Shown here: one piece after another, positions 34,046-43,869 of the stretch
How the letters are laid out: each line of letters begins with the position of its first letter
How positions within the stretch are numbered: the stretch's first letter is position 1
Assembly: GCF_022818495.1 (NCBI RefSeq)
Contig: NZ_CP089291.1
Location: 797,536 to 861,535, forward strand
Source of the DNA: Fodinisporobacter ferrooxydans
GTDB taxonomy: Bacteria; Bacillota; Bacilli; Tumebacillales; MYW30-H2
DNA: 64,000 bases
Reading direction: 5' to 3'
Notes under the pieces: model-generated
Database searches by the model: none
The model's input: the letters and a program-made list of their open reading frames with translations, nothing else
What the model was told of the DNA's origin: nothing
Translations under genes and position numbers: made by a program

Positions 34046-35308
34046 TCATTTGCCCAATCGTCGTCGGGCTTCACGGTTCAGGCCGGCTGTTTTCTCCTCA
34101 AACAATTGATCCCACTTGCTCTGATAGCGTCGATACACAATCGGATACCTCTTCTTCAGGCGATTGATGCCTACAGCCATTTCCTCATGCATGAATTCCA
34201 TTTCCTGCACAAGCTCCTTGGGAAGCATTTGATCATACATGGAGGAGGCATCAGAGTCGTCGAATTCATCCCAAAACCATTTCGAAGCCTTCATGAATAC
34301 CAACGGGAATAAATCCCTGTCGATGGCCATGCGATCGATTTCTTTTTGAATGCGGACCAGATTTTGCAAGTCCTTTCTTTCATCCAGTACCAACGGGTGT
34401 TTCGGATCCGAAAAATGAATCAGATCCATAAACAGTTCCGCTTCACGAAACATCGCAGCTTCAAAAAATCCTTCGTATTCATCAATCAGAGCGCTGATCA
34501 CCAACAGCTTATCATCTTCCGCCTGAATGGATTTTAAAAACTGCCGCACTCTTTTTTGAACTTTATCTTTGATCTGCCACTTTCCCGTTCGGACCATCGC
34601 ATTGATCCACTCGATAAACAGGAAAATGTGCTCAGGTTCCTGCGTTTCGACCGACGGCAATTCAGATTCAATCAGATTCCAAACTTCTTCCTCCCGCCCC
34701 AATGCCTGATACACATGAATATACAACCTCCGATACATGGTTGCGTATTCCGGGTATTGCTCCTGCAATTGCTGCAATACATCAAGGGCTTTTTCAGTAT
34801 GATCCTCATCAAGAAGGAATTTCGCCTTGATGACGAGTATCTTCACCTGATCCTCGATTGAGTCCGTTCGTTCCAAGAGCTGTCGGGATTGCCGCTCAAA
34901 CTGTTCCAAATCGCCTTTCAATATTTGCACATGCATGAGTCCAATACCTGCACCTAGCATGTTCGGAGAAATATCGAGAATTTGCGTTAATAATTTCTCG
35001 GCATCTGTCCATTTCTCCTGCTCCATATACTCCACGGCTTCATTTAGCATATTTTCAATGGAACCGCCGAATTTGCGCATCAAATCGTATTCCTGCCGTT
35101 TTGCAGGATCGCGCAACGTCTCGTAAGCTCTTCGAATTCGTTGAAATTCTTCGGGATACTGTTGGGGCGGGTACTGTTTTACCAGTTGAATATAACTTTC
35201 TTTGATTCTTTCCGGTCTGGCATTTGCACGTACGCCCAAAATCTTATAATAATTTTCGACCTTTGGCTTGCTCCGTCTTTTTCGCGTCGGTTTTTTTGTG
35301 GCTTCCAT
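34046..35308 (-). CDS. J-domain-like protein with TPR region, HPD missing
   Basis: A 420-aa protein. Residues 18-78 align with a J domain (ENYYKILGVRANARPERIKE, EEFQRIRRAYETLRDPAKRQ-EYDLM), but the HPD tripeptide that stimulates Hsp70 ATPase is replaced: the loop reads KQYPPQQYPEEF. From about residue 90 to 300 it is helical with TPR-like repeats (AVEYMEQEKWTDAEKLLTQI). It is the third gene of a GrpE/Hsp70/J set and probably a dedicated partner of the Hsp70 next to it. Loss of HPD suggests that it recruits or holds substrates rather than acting as a classical co-chaperone. Confidence 0.85.
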   Translation of the reverse strand: MEATKKPTRKRRSKPKVENYYKILGVRANARPERIKESYIQLVKQYPPQQYPEEFQRIRRAYETLRDPAKRQEYDLMRKFGGSIENMLNEAVEYMEQEKWTDAEKLLTQILDISPNMLGAGIGLMHVQILKGDLEQFERQSRQLLERTDSIEDQVKILVIKAKFLLDEDHTEKALDVLQQLQEQYPEYATMYRRLYIHVYQALGREEEVWNLIESELPSVETQEPEHIFLFIEWINAMVRTGKWQIKDKVQKRVRQFLKSIQAEDDKLLVISALIDEYEGFFEAAMFREAELFMDLIHFSDPKHPLVLDERKDLQNLVRIQKEIDRMAIDRDLFPLVFMKASKWFWDEFDDSDASSMYDQMLPKELVQEMEFMHEEMAVGINRLKKRYPIVYRRYQSKWDQLFEEKTAGLNREARRRLGK

Positions 35309-35334
35309 CGGAATACACCATCTGCTCCATTCGC

Positions 35335-37212
35335 TTAAATTTCTAAATCGATCAATTCATCTGCAGCTTCTTCAATCACCCGTTCCAATTGATAGATGTC
35401 TTCGTCTCGCAGCGCAAGATCCAATAAATCAATGACTTTTTGCGCCCGTTCCCGCCCTTTGGCATCCAGCTCGTCCATCAGTACAAAGGCACGCTCCCGC
35501 AGCTTCCTTGCCTCTTCGTGCAGCACGGTCGGTGCTGCCTCGTTATCTTCATCGATCTCTTCCAACTCAATATCATCCAATAATTCATCTAAGGTTTGGA
35601 AATCGATATCTTCCAAATCCTCTGCCTCTTCATCAGCTTCAACCAAGGATGCATTCTGCCATAAGCTGTCCAGCCGTTCCATACTTTCTTGGAACGCAGC
35701 TTTGGAATCCCGATTCAATGCGTCTTGTACTACGACACTCATTTGCTTCCCGGTGGAAAGGCACATCGCCGACACTTCCAGGATTCCATTTAAGTTATAA
35801 CGAAACGTTACTTCTATTTTTTCCTGTTTTTCAAAATTGGCGGGGATGCCTCCCAATAAAAACTCCCCTAATCTATGGTTATGTTTCACCCAATCATGCT
35901 CACCCTGATAAATCTCAATCGCTACCTCGGTCTGTCCCGGCACGGAAGTATAGAATGTTTGCGACTTAGTTACCGGAATCGTGGTATTCCGAGGAATGAT
36001 CGGAGCAAACCCGCCCGGACGTTCGGCAACTCCTTTCCATTCTTTTACGACGGCGATCCCCATGGAAAACGGAGCCACATCTGTTGCGACAAGTCCGCTG
36101 TCGGATAAAGCTCCTGATTTCAAACCGGCCTCGACTGCTGCACCTAACGCAACCGCTTCGTCCGGATTTATATCCGTGCGCGGATCTTTATCGAATATTT
36201 GCCGGATCAGTTCCCGCACTCTGGGAATTCTTGTGGATCCCCCAACCAAGAGCACTTCATCGATATCATCTGGATGCAATTGGGCATCTTTGAGCACGCT
36301 GCGGACGCTTTCGATCGTTTCCAGCAACATATCGTCAATCAATTCGACAAATTGATCGCGCGAAAAATCTACTGACAGTCCGACCGGTTTATTATCTTTC
36401 ACTGTCACCAATGGCAAATCAACAGAAACGACTGCTTCCTCACTCAATGCTTTCTTTATTTTTTCCGCTTCTTCTTTCAGCAACGCACGCGCCCGCAGAT
36501 CTTCCCTGGGGTCCAGCTTACTCTGGGCAATGATTTTTTCCGACAGCCAATCAACGATTTTCCAATCGAAATCTTCCCCACCCAAATGGCGGTTCCCGGT
36601 AGATGCCTTGACTTCCAGTATGCCGCTCATCATCTCAACGACAGATACGTCGAACGTACCACCGCCCAAGTCATATACAAGAAAATGCCGATCTTCATCC
36701 ATATGGTCTAGCGCAAAAGCGAGAGCCGCTGCAGTTGGTTCGTTAATAATACGCTCAACGATAAATCCCGCCAATTCCCCTGCTTCTTTCGTTGCTCTGC
36801 GCTGCTCATCCGTGAAATAGGCCGGTACTGTAATGACCGCTTCCTTTTCTCCCTCTCCATACAGATCGTCAACATATGATTTGAGTTCTTTTAAAATAAG
36901 GGCGGAAATCTCCTGTGGAAGCAAGGCTTGTCCGGCAATCGAAACAGGTTCTTGCGATCCCATTTTGCGCTTGATGGCGGCAATCGATCGGTCAGGCATT
37001 GCAACAAGAGCGTCTCTTGCTTCATTGCCGACTATGACGTTGTCCCGCAAATCGATAAGAACAACAGAGGGGATGATGCGGTCGCCATTTGGTGACGGAA
37101 TGATTTCGGGACTTCCATTATGGATATAGGCAACTGCTGAATTTGTTGTACCTAGATCAATCCCGACAATAGGTCGAAACGCATGTTCATTCTTTTCATT
37201 ATAAATTGTCAT
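35335..37212 (-). CDS. accessory Hsp70 (DnaK-like) chaperone
   Basis: A 625-aa Hsp70. The ATPase domain is intact: [35 protein letters not shown] and [17 protein letters not shown]. The substrate-binding domain follows ([16 protein letters not shown]...). The C-terminal part differs from canonical DnaK: it is very acidic ([28 protein letters not shown]) with a helical end and no EEVD-like tail. The ATG at 37212 has AAGGAG seven bases upstream. It overlaps the grpE-like gene by 14 bp. Being neither next to hrcA nor preceded by CIRCE, it is probably a second, specialised system. Confidence 0.92.
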   Translation of the reverse strand: MTIYNEKNEHAFRPIVGIDLGTTNSAVAYIHNGSPEIIPSPNGDRIIPSVVLIDLRDNVIVGNEARDALVAMPDRSIAAIKRKMGSQEPVSIAGQALLPQEISALILKELKSYVDDLYGEGEKEAVITVPAYFTDEQRRATKEAGELAGFIVERIINEPTAAALAFALDHMDEDRHFLVYDLGGGTFDVSVVEMMSGILEVKASTGNRHLGGEDFDWKIVDWLSEKIIAQSKLDPREDLRARALLKEEAEKIKKALSEEAVVSVDLPLVTVKDNKPVGLSVDFSRDQFVELIDDMLLETIESVRSVLKDAQLHPDDIDEVLLVGGSTRIPRVRELIRQIFDKDPRTDINPDEAVALGAAVEAGLKSGALSDSGLVATDVAPFSMGIAVVKEWKGVAERPGGFAPIIPRNTTIPVTKSQTFYTSVPGQTEVAIEIYQGEHDWVKHNHRLGEFLLGGIPANFEKQEKIEVTFRYNLNGILEVSAMCLSTGKQMSVVVQDALNRDSKAAFQESMERLDSLWQNASLVEADEEAEDLEDIDFQTLDELLDDIELEEIDEDNEAAPTVLHEEARKLRERAFVLMDELDAKGRERAQKVIDLLDLALRDEDIYQLERVIEEAADELIDLEI

Positions 37213-37867
37213 CGAATTTCTCCTTTTCCAAAGTGATAACCTGCGCCTTTCGCAACAATGATCCGTCTTTCCAGACAAACCCTCGTTTTACGACTTCAAT
37301 GACTTGGTAGGGAACATCAGCTTGTCCGCTTTCAGCCAGAATCAAGTGTGCTCTTGCGTCAGTTTTCGGAACGGTGCCGATCGATTCTGCGAATCGCGGA
37401 TCAAAACTGTTTCCGAGAACCTGCATTTCGTGAATGTCCAATTTGTCAAGCACGTGCAAAATCTGTTCGCTCCACTGCTCAAATAATCGATTCCATGCCG
37501 CCTGTTCTTCACTCTCCGTGCGGGAACGAACCAAATCCAGATCATCGAGCCAGCGGATCAATGCTTCCGCCGTTTCTTTCAGTTTCGTTTCGGTCTGAAT
37601 GTTGCGTTCTTTTTCAGCAGTATCTTGAACTTCCTGCCATTGAATAACCGTTCCGATCGACTCATTTAGATTTTGCAATTTTCCCAGTATATCGTTACCG
37701 GTTTTATATTGCAGACGTGTCAGCTTGCTCAGCTGTTCTTCCAGCAACCGCCCTTGTTCTTCCAACGATTGATTTTGTTCACTTATTTGTTCAATTATTT
37801 GTTCACTCAATGGATGTAACGTTTCTTTTACAGAAGAAGTGATTCTTCCAATCAACCAATTCAACAT
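37199..37867 (-). CDS. GrpE-like nucleotide exchange factor
   Basis: A 222-aa protein with a long N-terminal coiled coil ([20 protein letters not shown]) and a C-terminal GrpE beta domain ending [26 protein letters not shown]. The central dimer part is present, but the overall sequence is divergent from housekeeping GrpE. The ATG at 37867 has AAGGAG nine bases upstream; a TTG six codons earlier is in frame. It precedes and overlaps the Hsp70 gene, as expected of its exchange factor. No CIRCE element is visible upstream. Confidence 0.85.
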   Translation of the reverse strand: MLNWLIGRITSSVKETLHPLSEQIIEQISEQNQSLEEQGRLLEEQLSKLTRLQYKTGNDILGKLQNLNESIGTVIQWQEVQDTAEKERNIQTETKLKETAEALIRWLDDLDLVRSRTESEEQAAWNRLFEQWSEQILHVLDKLDIHEMQVLGNSFDPRFAESIGTVPKTDARAHLILAESGQADVPYQVIEVVKRGFVWKDGSLLRKAQVITLEKEKFDDNL

Positions 37868-37948
37868 AACTGAGAACTCCTTCAAAATACTAAATCCTAT
37901 AAACTATTGTACGGATGTTTAAATCTTCCGATACCCTCTGCACGATCT

Positions 37949-39450
37949 TTAGGAGGAGATTTTTAAAGCAGCATTGTCGGAATTCCCCATCAAAAAATGT
38001 TCAAACCGCTGTTTAGAAACTGGAGGGCCGAAAAAGTATCCTTGTCCATAATCACAGTTTTGCTTTTGCAAAGCAATGGCTTGTTCTTGTTTTTCGATTC
38101 CTTCCGCAATCACTTGCAGATTTAAATTATGTCCTAACGTAATAACTGCATTGGCAATAGAAGCATCCGACAAAACATCGCTTACGAAAGATTTATCAAT
38201 CTTTAAACAATCGATAGGGAAACGCTTGAGATAGTTTAAGGAAGAATAACCCGTTCCAAAATCATCAATCGATAAATGAACCCCCAAATTTTTCAGTTGA
38301 TGCAATGTTTGCACAGCTTCCTCTACGTTTATCATCAGCATACTTTCTGTAATTTCTAATTCGAGCCACTGTGGAGCTAATCCTGTTTTATCTAGAATTT
38401 TCTTCACAGTAGCAACCAAATTGTTTTGAAATTGACGAGCGGATATATTAACAGAGACTCGTAACGGAACAAAGCCGGCATCCTGCCACTCTTTATTTTG
38501 TTTACAAGCAGTATACAACACCCATTCTCCAATGGGGACAATCAGGCCTGTCTCTTCTGCAACGGATATAAATTTTAGGGGAGGAATCAACCCACGATTC
38601 GGATGCTGCCAACGGATCAATGCTTCCATTCCGATTATCGTGTTCGTCTTCAAATCTATCCGCGGTTGATAATATAAAAGAAATTCATTTTTTCAATTGC
38701 CTTATGCAAATGCTTTTCCAGTTCCAAACGTTCCAATGTGTCTGCATTCATTTCCTCAATATAAAATTGATACTGATTTTTCCCTTGTTGTTTCGCCCGA
38801 TACATGGCAGTATCCGCCTTGGCAATCAACTCGTTGATATCTTGCCCATGATCGGGACTTTGACTGATTCCGATACTTACGGTCAGATACAGTTCGTTTT
38901 CTTCAAGGAAATATGGGGTTGACAATGCGCGCAGGATCGCCTCTACTTTATTTTTAATCTGATCCGACTGCGCTTCGTACAATACAAAAACAAATTCGTC
39001 GCCTCCGATACGTGCGACAATATCCCGTTCATCCGCATATACTTTCAGTCGTTCTGAAACGCATGTAAGGATTTGGTCTCCAATGTGATGTCCTAAAGAA
39101 TCATTGATCAATTTAAAGCGATCCAAGTCAATATAAAGAATGGCGACTCCGATTTCTTTTTTGTAAAGTCGGGAATTTTTCATGCTATTTTTCAAGCTTC
39201 TGTGAAAAAGTTTTGAGAACTTATCATAAACAAATCGTCTATTATAAAGCCCTGTCAGAATATCTTTTTCAGAATAGAATTTGGCTTTATCATACTGTTT
39301 TCCTAGAAACCAACCAATTGTTGCATATATAATCAAAAGAATGATTTGAGAACCGGATAGATTTCCATATTTAATAACATGTCGAGTGCTCCAACCAATC
39401 GAACTACTGATCATAGCCAATAAAGCAATTATTCTGCCTGTATATTTCAT
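37949..39450 (-). pseudogene. GGDEF-EAL protein split by a -1 frameshift
   Basis: Two adjacent frames together form one c-di-GMP enzyme. The first (38656-39450, 264 aa) has two hydrophobic segments and a GGDEF domain (RIGGDEFVFVL) and ends early in IEKMNFFYIINRG. The second (37949-38653) contains the EAL domain (EALIRWQHPNRG, DDFGTGYSSLNYL). In the other frame the junction reads NEFLLYYQPRIDLKTNT, the conserved linker of GGDEF-EAL proteins. The shift falls at an A6 run (38688-38693); one extra A restores the frame. It may be a pseudogene, a phase-variable switch, a slippery site or a sequencing error. The first frame alone could still act as a diguanylate cyclase. Confidence 0.88.
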
Positions 39451-39652
39451 TCCATCACCATTCCAGACCAATAGATAATTGGATGCCAATTATTTTTATT
39501 GTACAAGAATTTGACAGATAAGAATATATTTTTCGCTTTACAGTTTCTTGCATTCATGTCTTCGAATACATACTGTTCAGAGCCTTGTGGACGGACTCCT
39601 CATTTTTTACCAGCTTTTAAATGGCTTATAACTATTATATACTAGTAACTAT

Positions 39653-39668
39653 CATATACTAGTATATG
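39653..39668. promoter_or_regulatory. 16-bp perfect palindrome upstream of mqo
   Basis: CATATACTAGTATATG is a perfect palindrome; ATATACTAGTA occurs again at 39637-39647. It lies about 150 bp upstream of mqo and looks like an operator. Confidence 0.5.
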
Positions 39669-39681
39669 TTTAAATCTATAA

Positions 39682-39702
39682 ATAATAGTGATACACTATT
39701 AT
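39682..39702. promoter_or_regulatory. inverted repeat (9-3-9) upstream of mqo
   Basis: ATAATAGTG, three bases, CACTATTAT: a perfect 9-bp inverted repeat with a 3-base spacer. Its size fits a dimeric repressor operator; the short loop makes an RNA role less likely. Confidence 0.5.
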
Positions 39703-39819
39703 CAGGATATAATTGATCCAGAAAAGGTGTGTGATCAGATTGCTTCCCGGCTTGCTGTGACACCTAAGCAGGAGCGTCTGCATCCTTTCTGCAAATCATA
39801 GGATATAAGGACGGTAAAA

Positions 39820-41340
39820 ATGGGCAACAGACAAACTAGAACAGACGTTATCTTAATTGGTGCCGGAATCATGAGTGCGACTTTGGGTTCGCTGCTGAAA
39901 GAATTAGTACCGGACTGGGAAATTACAGTGTTTGAGAGGCTCGCAAACGCAGGTGAGGAAAGCTCTAACGAATGGAATAATGCGGGAACGGGGCATTCGG
40001 CACTGTGCGAGCTTAACTACACCCCCGAAAAACCGGACGGATCCATAGATATTAGCAAAGCTATAAAAATTAATGATCAGTTTCAGGTTTCAAAGCAGTT
40101 TTGGTCCTATCTTGTAAACAGCAATCTGATACGTAATCCGCGTGACTTTATCATGCCATTGCCTCATATGAGTTTGGTACAAGGGGAAAACAATGTAGCG
40201 TTCTTGAAAAAACGTTTTAAAGCACTTTCAAACAATCCTCTGTTCCAGGGGTTGGAATTTTCTGATGATCCGAAAAAATTGAAGGAATGGATTCCGCTTA
40301 TTATGGAAGGCCGCACATCGAATGAACCTATAGCGGCAACAAAAATCGACTCAGGAACTGATGTCAACTTTGGCGCTTTAACACGCATGTTGTTTGACCA
40401 CTTAAAGAGTAAAAACGTCGATATAAAATTCAAACATAATGTTGATGATATAAAACGTACCAGCGACGGCTCATGGGAATTGAAAGTGCGGAATATCGAT
40501 AGCGGCACCGTCGAACGCGTGACTTCAAAATTCGTCTTTATCGGCGGCGGTGGAGGAAGCCTGCATTTGCTGCAAAAATCCGGTATTCCTGAAGGGAAAC
40601 ATATTGGAGGATTCCCGGTAAGCGGACTATTTATGGTGTGCAATAATCCGGATGTTGTAGCGCAGCATCATGCAAAAGTATACGGTAAAGCTAAGGTTGG
40701 TGCTCCTCCAATGTCTGTTCCGCATCTTGACACAAGATTTATCGACAATAAAAAATCGTTGCTCTTTGGACCGTTTGCCGGCTTCTCGCCAAAGTTTTTA
40801 AAAAACGGTTCAATGTTTGATTTGTTAACTTCCGTAAAAACGGATAATCTCGTAACTATGTTGGCAGCAGGCGCAAAAAACGTTCCATTGACAAAATACC
40901 TGATCGAGCAAGTTATGTTATCGAAAGAAAAACGCATGGAAGAGTTACGGGATTTTGTCCCGAACGCCAAAAGCGAGGATTGGGATATAGTGGTAGCGGG
41001 CCAACGTGTGCAAGTTATCAAAGATACTGCTGCCGACGGCAAAGGAACGCTTCAATTTGGTACGGAAGTCATTAGTGCCGCTGATGGCTCGATAGCTGCA
41101 TTGCTTGGCGCTTCTCCGGGTGCTTCTACCGCCGTTTTCGTCATGCTTGAGTTAATAAAAAAATGCTTCCCGCAACATATAAAAGCGTGGGAACCGAAAA
41201 TAAAAGAAATGATTCCTTCTTATGGCGTGTCACTATTGAAAAACCCGGAGCTTTTCCACGAAATTCATAGTTCAACAACGCGGACGCTTGGTCTAAGCAA
41301 AAACTTGCCGTTACAGATAGCACGCCGAAGCGTATCATAA
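39820..41340 (+). CDS. mqo: malate:quinone oxidoreductase
   Basis: A 506-aa FAD enzyme that oxidises malate to oxaloacetate and passes electrons to quinone at the membrane, replacing or complementing NAD malate dehydrogenase. It starts [20 protein letters not shown] and has the family stretches [56 protein letters not shown] and [22 protein letters not shown] lies before the ATG. It is the only plus-strand gene between 0 and 56 kb and is convergent with phoR, with just 8 bp between their stop codons and no visible terminator. Confidence 0.95.
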   Translation: MGNRQTRTDVILIGAGIMSATLGSLLKELVPDWEITVFERLANAGEESSNEWNNAGTGHSALCELNYTPEKPDGSIDISKAIKINDQFQVSKQFWSYLVNSNLIRNPRDFIMPLPHMSLVQGENNVAFLKKRFKALSNNPLFQGLEFSDDPKKLKEWIPLIMEGRTSNEPIAATKIDSGTDVNFGALTRMLFDHLKSKNVDIKFKHNVDDIKRTSDGSWELKVRNIDSGTVERVTSKFVFIGGGGGSLHLLQKSGIPEGKHIGGFPVSGLFMVCNNPDVVAQHHAKVYGKAKVGAPPMSVPHLDTRFIDNKKSLLFGPFAGFSPKFLKNGSMFDLLTSVKTDNLVTMLAAGAKNVPLTKYLIEQVMLSKEKRMEELRDFVPNAKSEDWDIVVAGQRVQVIKDTAADGKGTLQFGTEVISAADGSIAALLGASPGASTAVFVMLELIKKCFPQHIKAWEPKIKEMIPSYGVSLLKNPELFHEIHSSTTRTLGLSKNLPLQIARRSVS

Positions 41341-41348
41341 GTAACGGC

Positions 41349-43136
41349 CTACACCCGCGGCAACGTAAAGGAAAAATCGCTGCCTTTGCCATAGACGCTG
41401 TACACATGTACCTTGCCTTTATGGGCTTCGACGATATGTTTTACGATCGCCAGACCAAGTCCTGTTCCGCCGGATTTGCGGGAACGGGTCTTGTCTACCC
41501 GGTAAAACCGTTCAAATAGACGGGGAATATCACTCTCTGGAATCCCGATGCCCGTATCTTTGACGTGAACCGTATACGTATCCGGCTGCTCTTCGATCCA
41601 CACCTCAATCGAGCCGCCTTCACCCGTATATGCGATTGCATTGCTGATCAGATTGATGAGGACTTGGGAAATGCGGTCGGGATCCACATGCACACATACA
41701 TCGGATTCGAGCGATGTGTCTGATGAAGCGCGCCCCAAAACGCCTCGATATGCAAGCGCGATGCCAGCCCGCTGCGCATGATGCTCCAGCTTGTAAACAG
41801 TATCTTCAATCAATTGCTCCAGATTGATCGTGACTTTATCGAGGATCGTCTGTTTCGATTCGATTCTCGACAGATCCAGCAAATCTGCAATCAACCGGGT
41901 CATGCGTTCCGACTCATCGTTAATGATCGTAATGAATGCTTTTGCTGTCTCCGGGTCATTGAGCGCTCCATCCAGCAACGTCTCTGCGAATCCTTTCACT
42001 GCTGTAACCGGCGTTCGCAATTCATGAGAGACATTTGCCACGAATTCGCTGCGCATCCGTTCCATCCTGCGCCACTCGGAAACATCATGCAAGACGACCA
42101 CCGCAGCGATTACATTTTGATAGACGTCCAGAATCGGCGTAATGTTCACTTCCACCGTCCGGTCGGATGGTACATGAAAGTGGATCTCCTGCTTGTGATG
42201 GCGGGCATAGAGAATGGCATCATCGACCAATGAACTCATGCCGTAATTGTGGCCGACTTCCCAATGCCATTTGTTGTTCAAAAAAACGACAGAATATCCG
42301 AACATGTTGGCGGCCGACTCATTGGCGTATGTGATTCTGCCCGAGCGATCCACGACGATGACACCTGCGACCATGCTGCTTAAAATGCTTTCCAATTTTG
42401 TTTTTTCGTATGTGACCGTTTCCAGCTGTTCACTCAAACGTGCAGCCATGTGATTGACCGCTTGCGCAAGTGTCGCGAGTTCCCCTTTGCCCCGATAGCG
42501 GACACGCTTGGACAAATTGCCTTCCGCGACTTCCTTCGCCACATTGGTGATGTCTTCAATCGGCTTCGCGATCACATAGGCCACCCGCCATGTCATGAAA
42601 ATCGCCAACACCGCCACAACGAATGCACCCAAACCAACCCGCTCCGTCAACCGCTGCAACTGCAAATGAATGGCATCAACCGGAGTGGAGATTTGGACAT
42701 ACCCGTTGATATGACCATCGATACGAATCGGAACCGCAACATACAGTGCTTCCACATTGGACTTTGGGACAAACCGGATCGCCGAACCGTAAGAATGGGA
42801 TTTGGCTTCCACGACTTCCGGATTTTTGGCATGGTTTTCTCCGTCCATTTGGACAGGATACGTGCTGTTCATCACATTCCCATTCGCATCGAGGATGGTG
42901 ACATCTTCATTTGTCTTGTTCTTCAGCCGCTGCACCAACTTGGTCAAACTATCCGATTTGTCCTCCGGCGTGATCGCCGATGAAATGAATAACGCTTCCT
43001 GGCGCAAATGATCTTTGACTGTATCCATATACATACTCTCTAAAAACTGCATGACATAGATGCCGAAGATGCCGAGTGCGATTAAAATCACGACAATATA
43101 GGTGAACATGACTTTTGAGCGAATCCCGCGAATCAT
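41349..43136 (-). CDS. phoR: phosphate-response sensor histidine kinase
   Basis: A 595-aa kinase. Order: membrane segment (residues about 10-30), extracytoplasmic sensor domain, second membrane segment (about 170-190), HAMP, PAS (about 250-350), HisKA with the phospho-acceptor in FVANVSHELRTPVTAVKGFA, and an HATPase with NLISNAIAYT, DTGIGIPESD and SGGTGLGLAIVKHI. The closest types are PhoR and WalK/ResE-like kinases; linkage to pst and phoU argues for PhoR. It starts 12 bp after phoP. Confidence 0.92.
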   Translation of the reverse strand: MIRGIRSKVMFTYIVVILIALGIFGIYVMQFLESMYMDTVKDHLRQEALFISSAITPEDKSDSLTKLVQRLKNKTNEDVTILDANGNVMNSTYPVQMDGENHAKNPEVVEAKSHSYGSAIRFVPKSNVEALYVAVPIRIDGHINGYVQISTPVDAIHLQLQRLTERVGLGAFVVAVLAIFMTWRVAYVIAKPIEDITNVAKEVAEGNLSKRVRYRGKGELATLAQAVNHMAARLSEQLETVTYEKTKLESILSSMVAGVIVVDRSGRITYANESAANMFGYSVVFLNNKWHWEVGHNYGMSSLVDDAILYARHHKQEIHFHVPSDRTVEVNITPILDVYQNVIAAVVVLHDVSEWRRMERMRSEFVANVSHELRTPVTAVKGFAETLLDGALNDPETAKAFITIINDESERMTRLIADLLDLSRIESKQTILDKVTINLEQLIEDTVYKLEHHAQRAGIALAYRGVLGRASSDTSLESDVCVHVDPDRISQVLINLISNAIAYTGEGGSIEVWIEEQPDTYTVHVKDTGIGIPESDIPRLFERFYRVDKTRSRKSGGTGLGLAIVKHIVEAHKGKVHVYSVYGKGSDFSFTLPRV

Positions 43137-43148
43137 CGTTTATCCCCT

Positions 43149-43844
43149 CTACTCGTGTTCTACCAATTTATAACCGACGCCCCGTACGGTTTTTATAAAG
43201 ATCGGATTGCGGGGGTCCCGTTCCACTTTGTCGCGCAAATGGGAGATATGCACATCTACGATTCGGGTATCTCCCGCGAATTCATAGCCCCATACTTTAT
43301 CCAACAACAAATCGCGGCTTAACACGCGGCCCATATTCTTGGCCAAATACAACAATAGTTCAAATTCCCGCGGCGTCAGCTCGATATGCTTGCCGTATGC
43401 CATCACTTCATATTTGTTGGCGTCTACTACAATATCCCCGCATTTTAAAATGCCATTTTTGACATTTGCCTCCGTATCTCCGGATCGGCGCAGCACCGCT
43501 TTCACCCGTGCCACCAATTCCCGCGGACTAAAAGGCTTTGTCACATAATCGTCCGCACCCATCTCCAGACCGAGAACGCGGTCGATCTCATCGTCTTTGG
43601 CCGTCAACATGATAATCGGCACATTGATTCCCTCTTTGCGCATCCGCCGGCACAATTCCATCCCATCGATTTCCGGCAGCATCAAATCCAAAATAATCAG
43701 ATCCGGCTGTTCCTGCTTTACAATCTCCATTCCCTGTTTTCCGTTATCTGCTGTAAAGACTTCAAATCCAGCTTGCTGAAACGTGTAAGTAATCAACTTT
43801 ACAATAGATTCTTCATCATCAACGACAAGAACGCGATTTGCCAT
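43149..43844 (-). CDS. phoP: phosphate-response regulator (OmpR family)
   Basis: A 231-aa response regulator: receiver domain with VLVVDDEES, the phospho-acceptor in LIILDLMLPEIDG and the KPFSPREL segment, then a winged helix with ELTPREFELLLYLAKNMGRV and VRGVGYKLVE. The ATG at 43844 has GGAGGT nine bases upstream; 18 further in-frame codons upstream are not needed. PhoP of Bacilli binds 11-bp-phased TTAACA-like hexamers, and such repeats occur upstream of pstS and pstB here. It is transcribed with phoR. Confidence 0.94.
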   Translation of the reverse strand: MANRVLVVDDEESIVKLITYTFQQAGFEVFTADNGKQGMEIVKQEQPDLIILDLMLPEIDGMELCRRMRKEGINVPIIMLTAKDDEIDRVLGLEMGADDYVTKPFSPRELVARVKAVLRRSGDTEANVKNGILKCGDIVVDANKYEVMAYGKHIELTPREFELLLYLAKNMGRVLSRDLLLDKVWGYEFAGDTRIVDVHISHLRDKVERDPRNPIFIKTVRGVGYKLVEHE

Positions 43845-43869
43845 TCCAGCATGACCTCCATCATTTTTC

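Larger units (their letters stand above)
39451..39819. other. regulatory region upstream of mqo
   Basis: About 370 bp without a gene, AT-rich, containing two perfect palindromes (39653-39668 and 39682-39702) and a duplicated ATATACTAGTA. A leader of about 120 bp with a GC-richer part precedes the mqo start. See the separate entries. Confidence 0.55.

Noticed and set aside
37868-37948. CIRCE element before the accessory chaperone operon
   Set aside because: No TTAGCACTC-N9-GAGTGCTAA found; the operon does not look HrcA-regulated.
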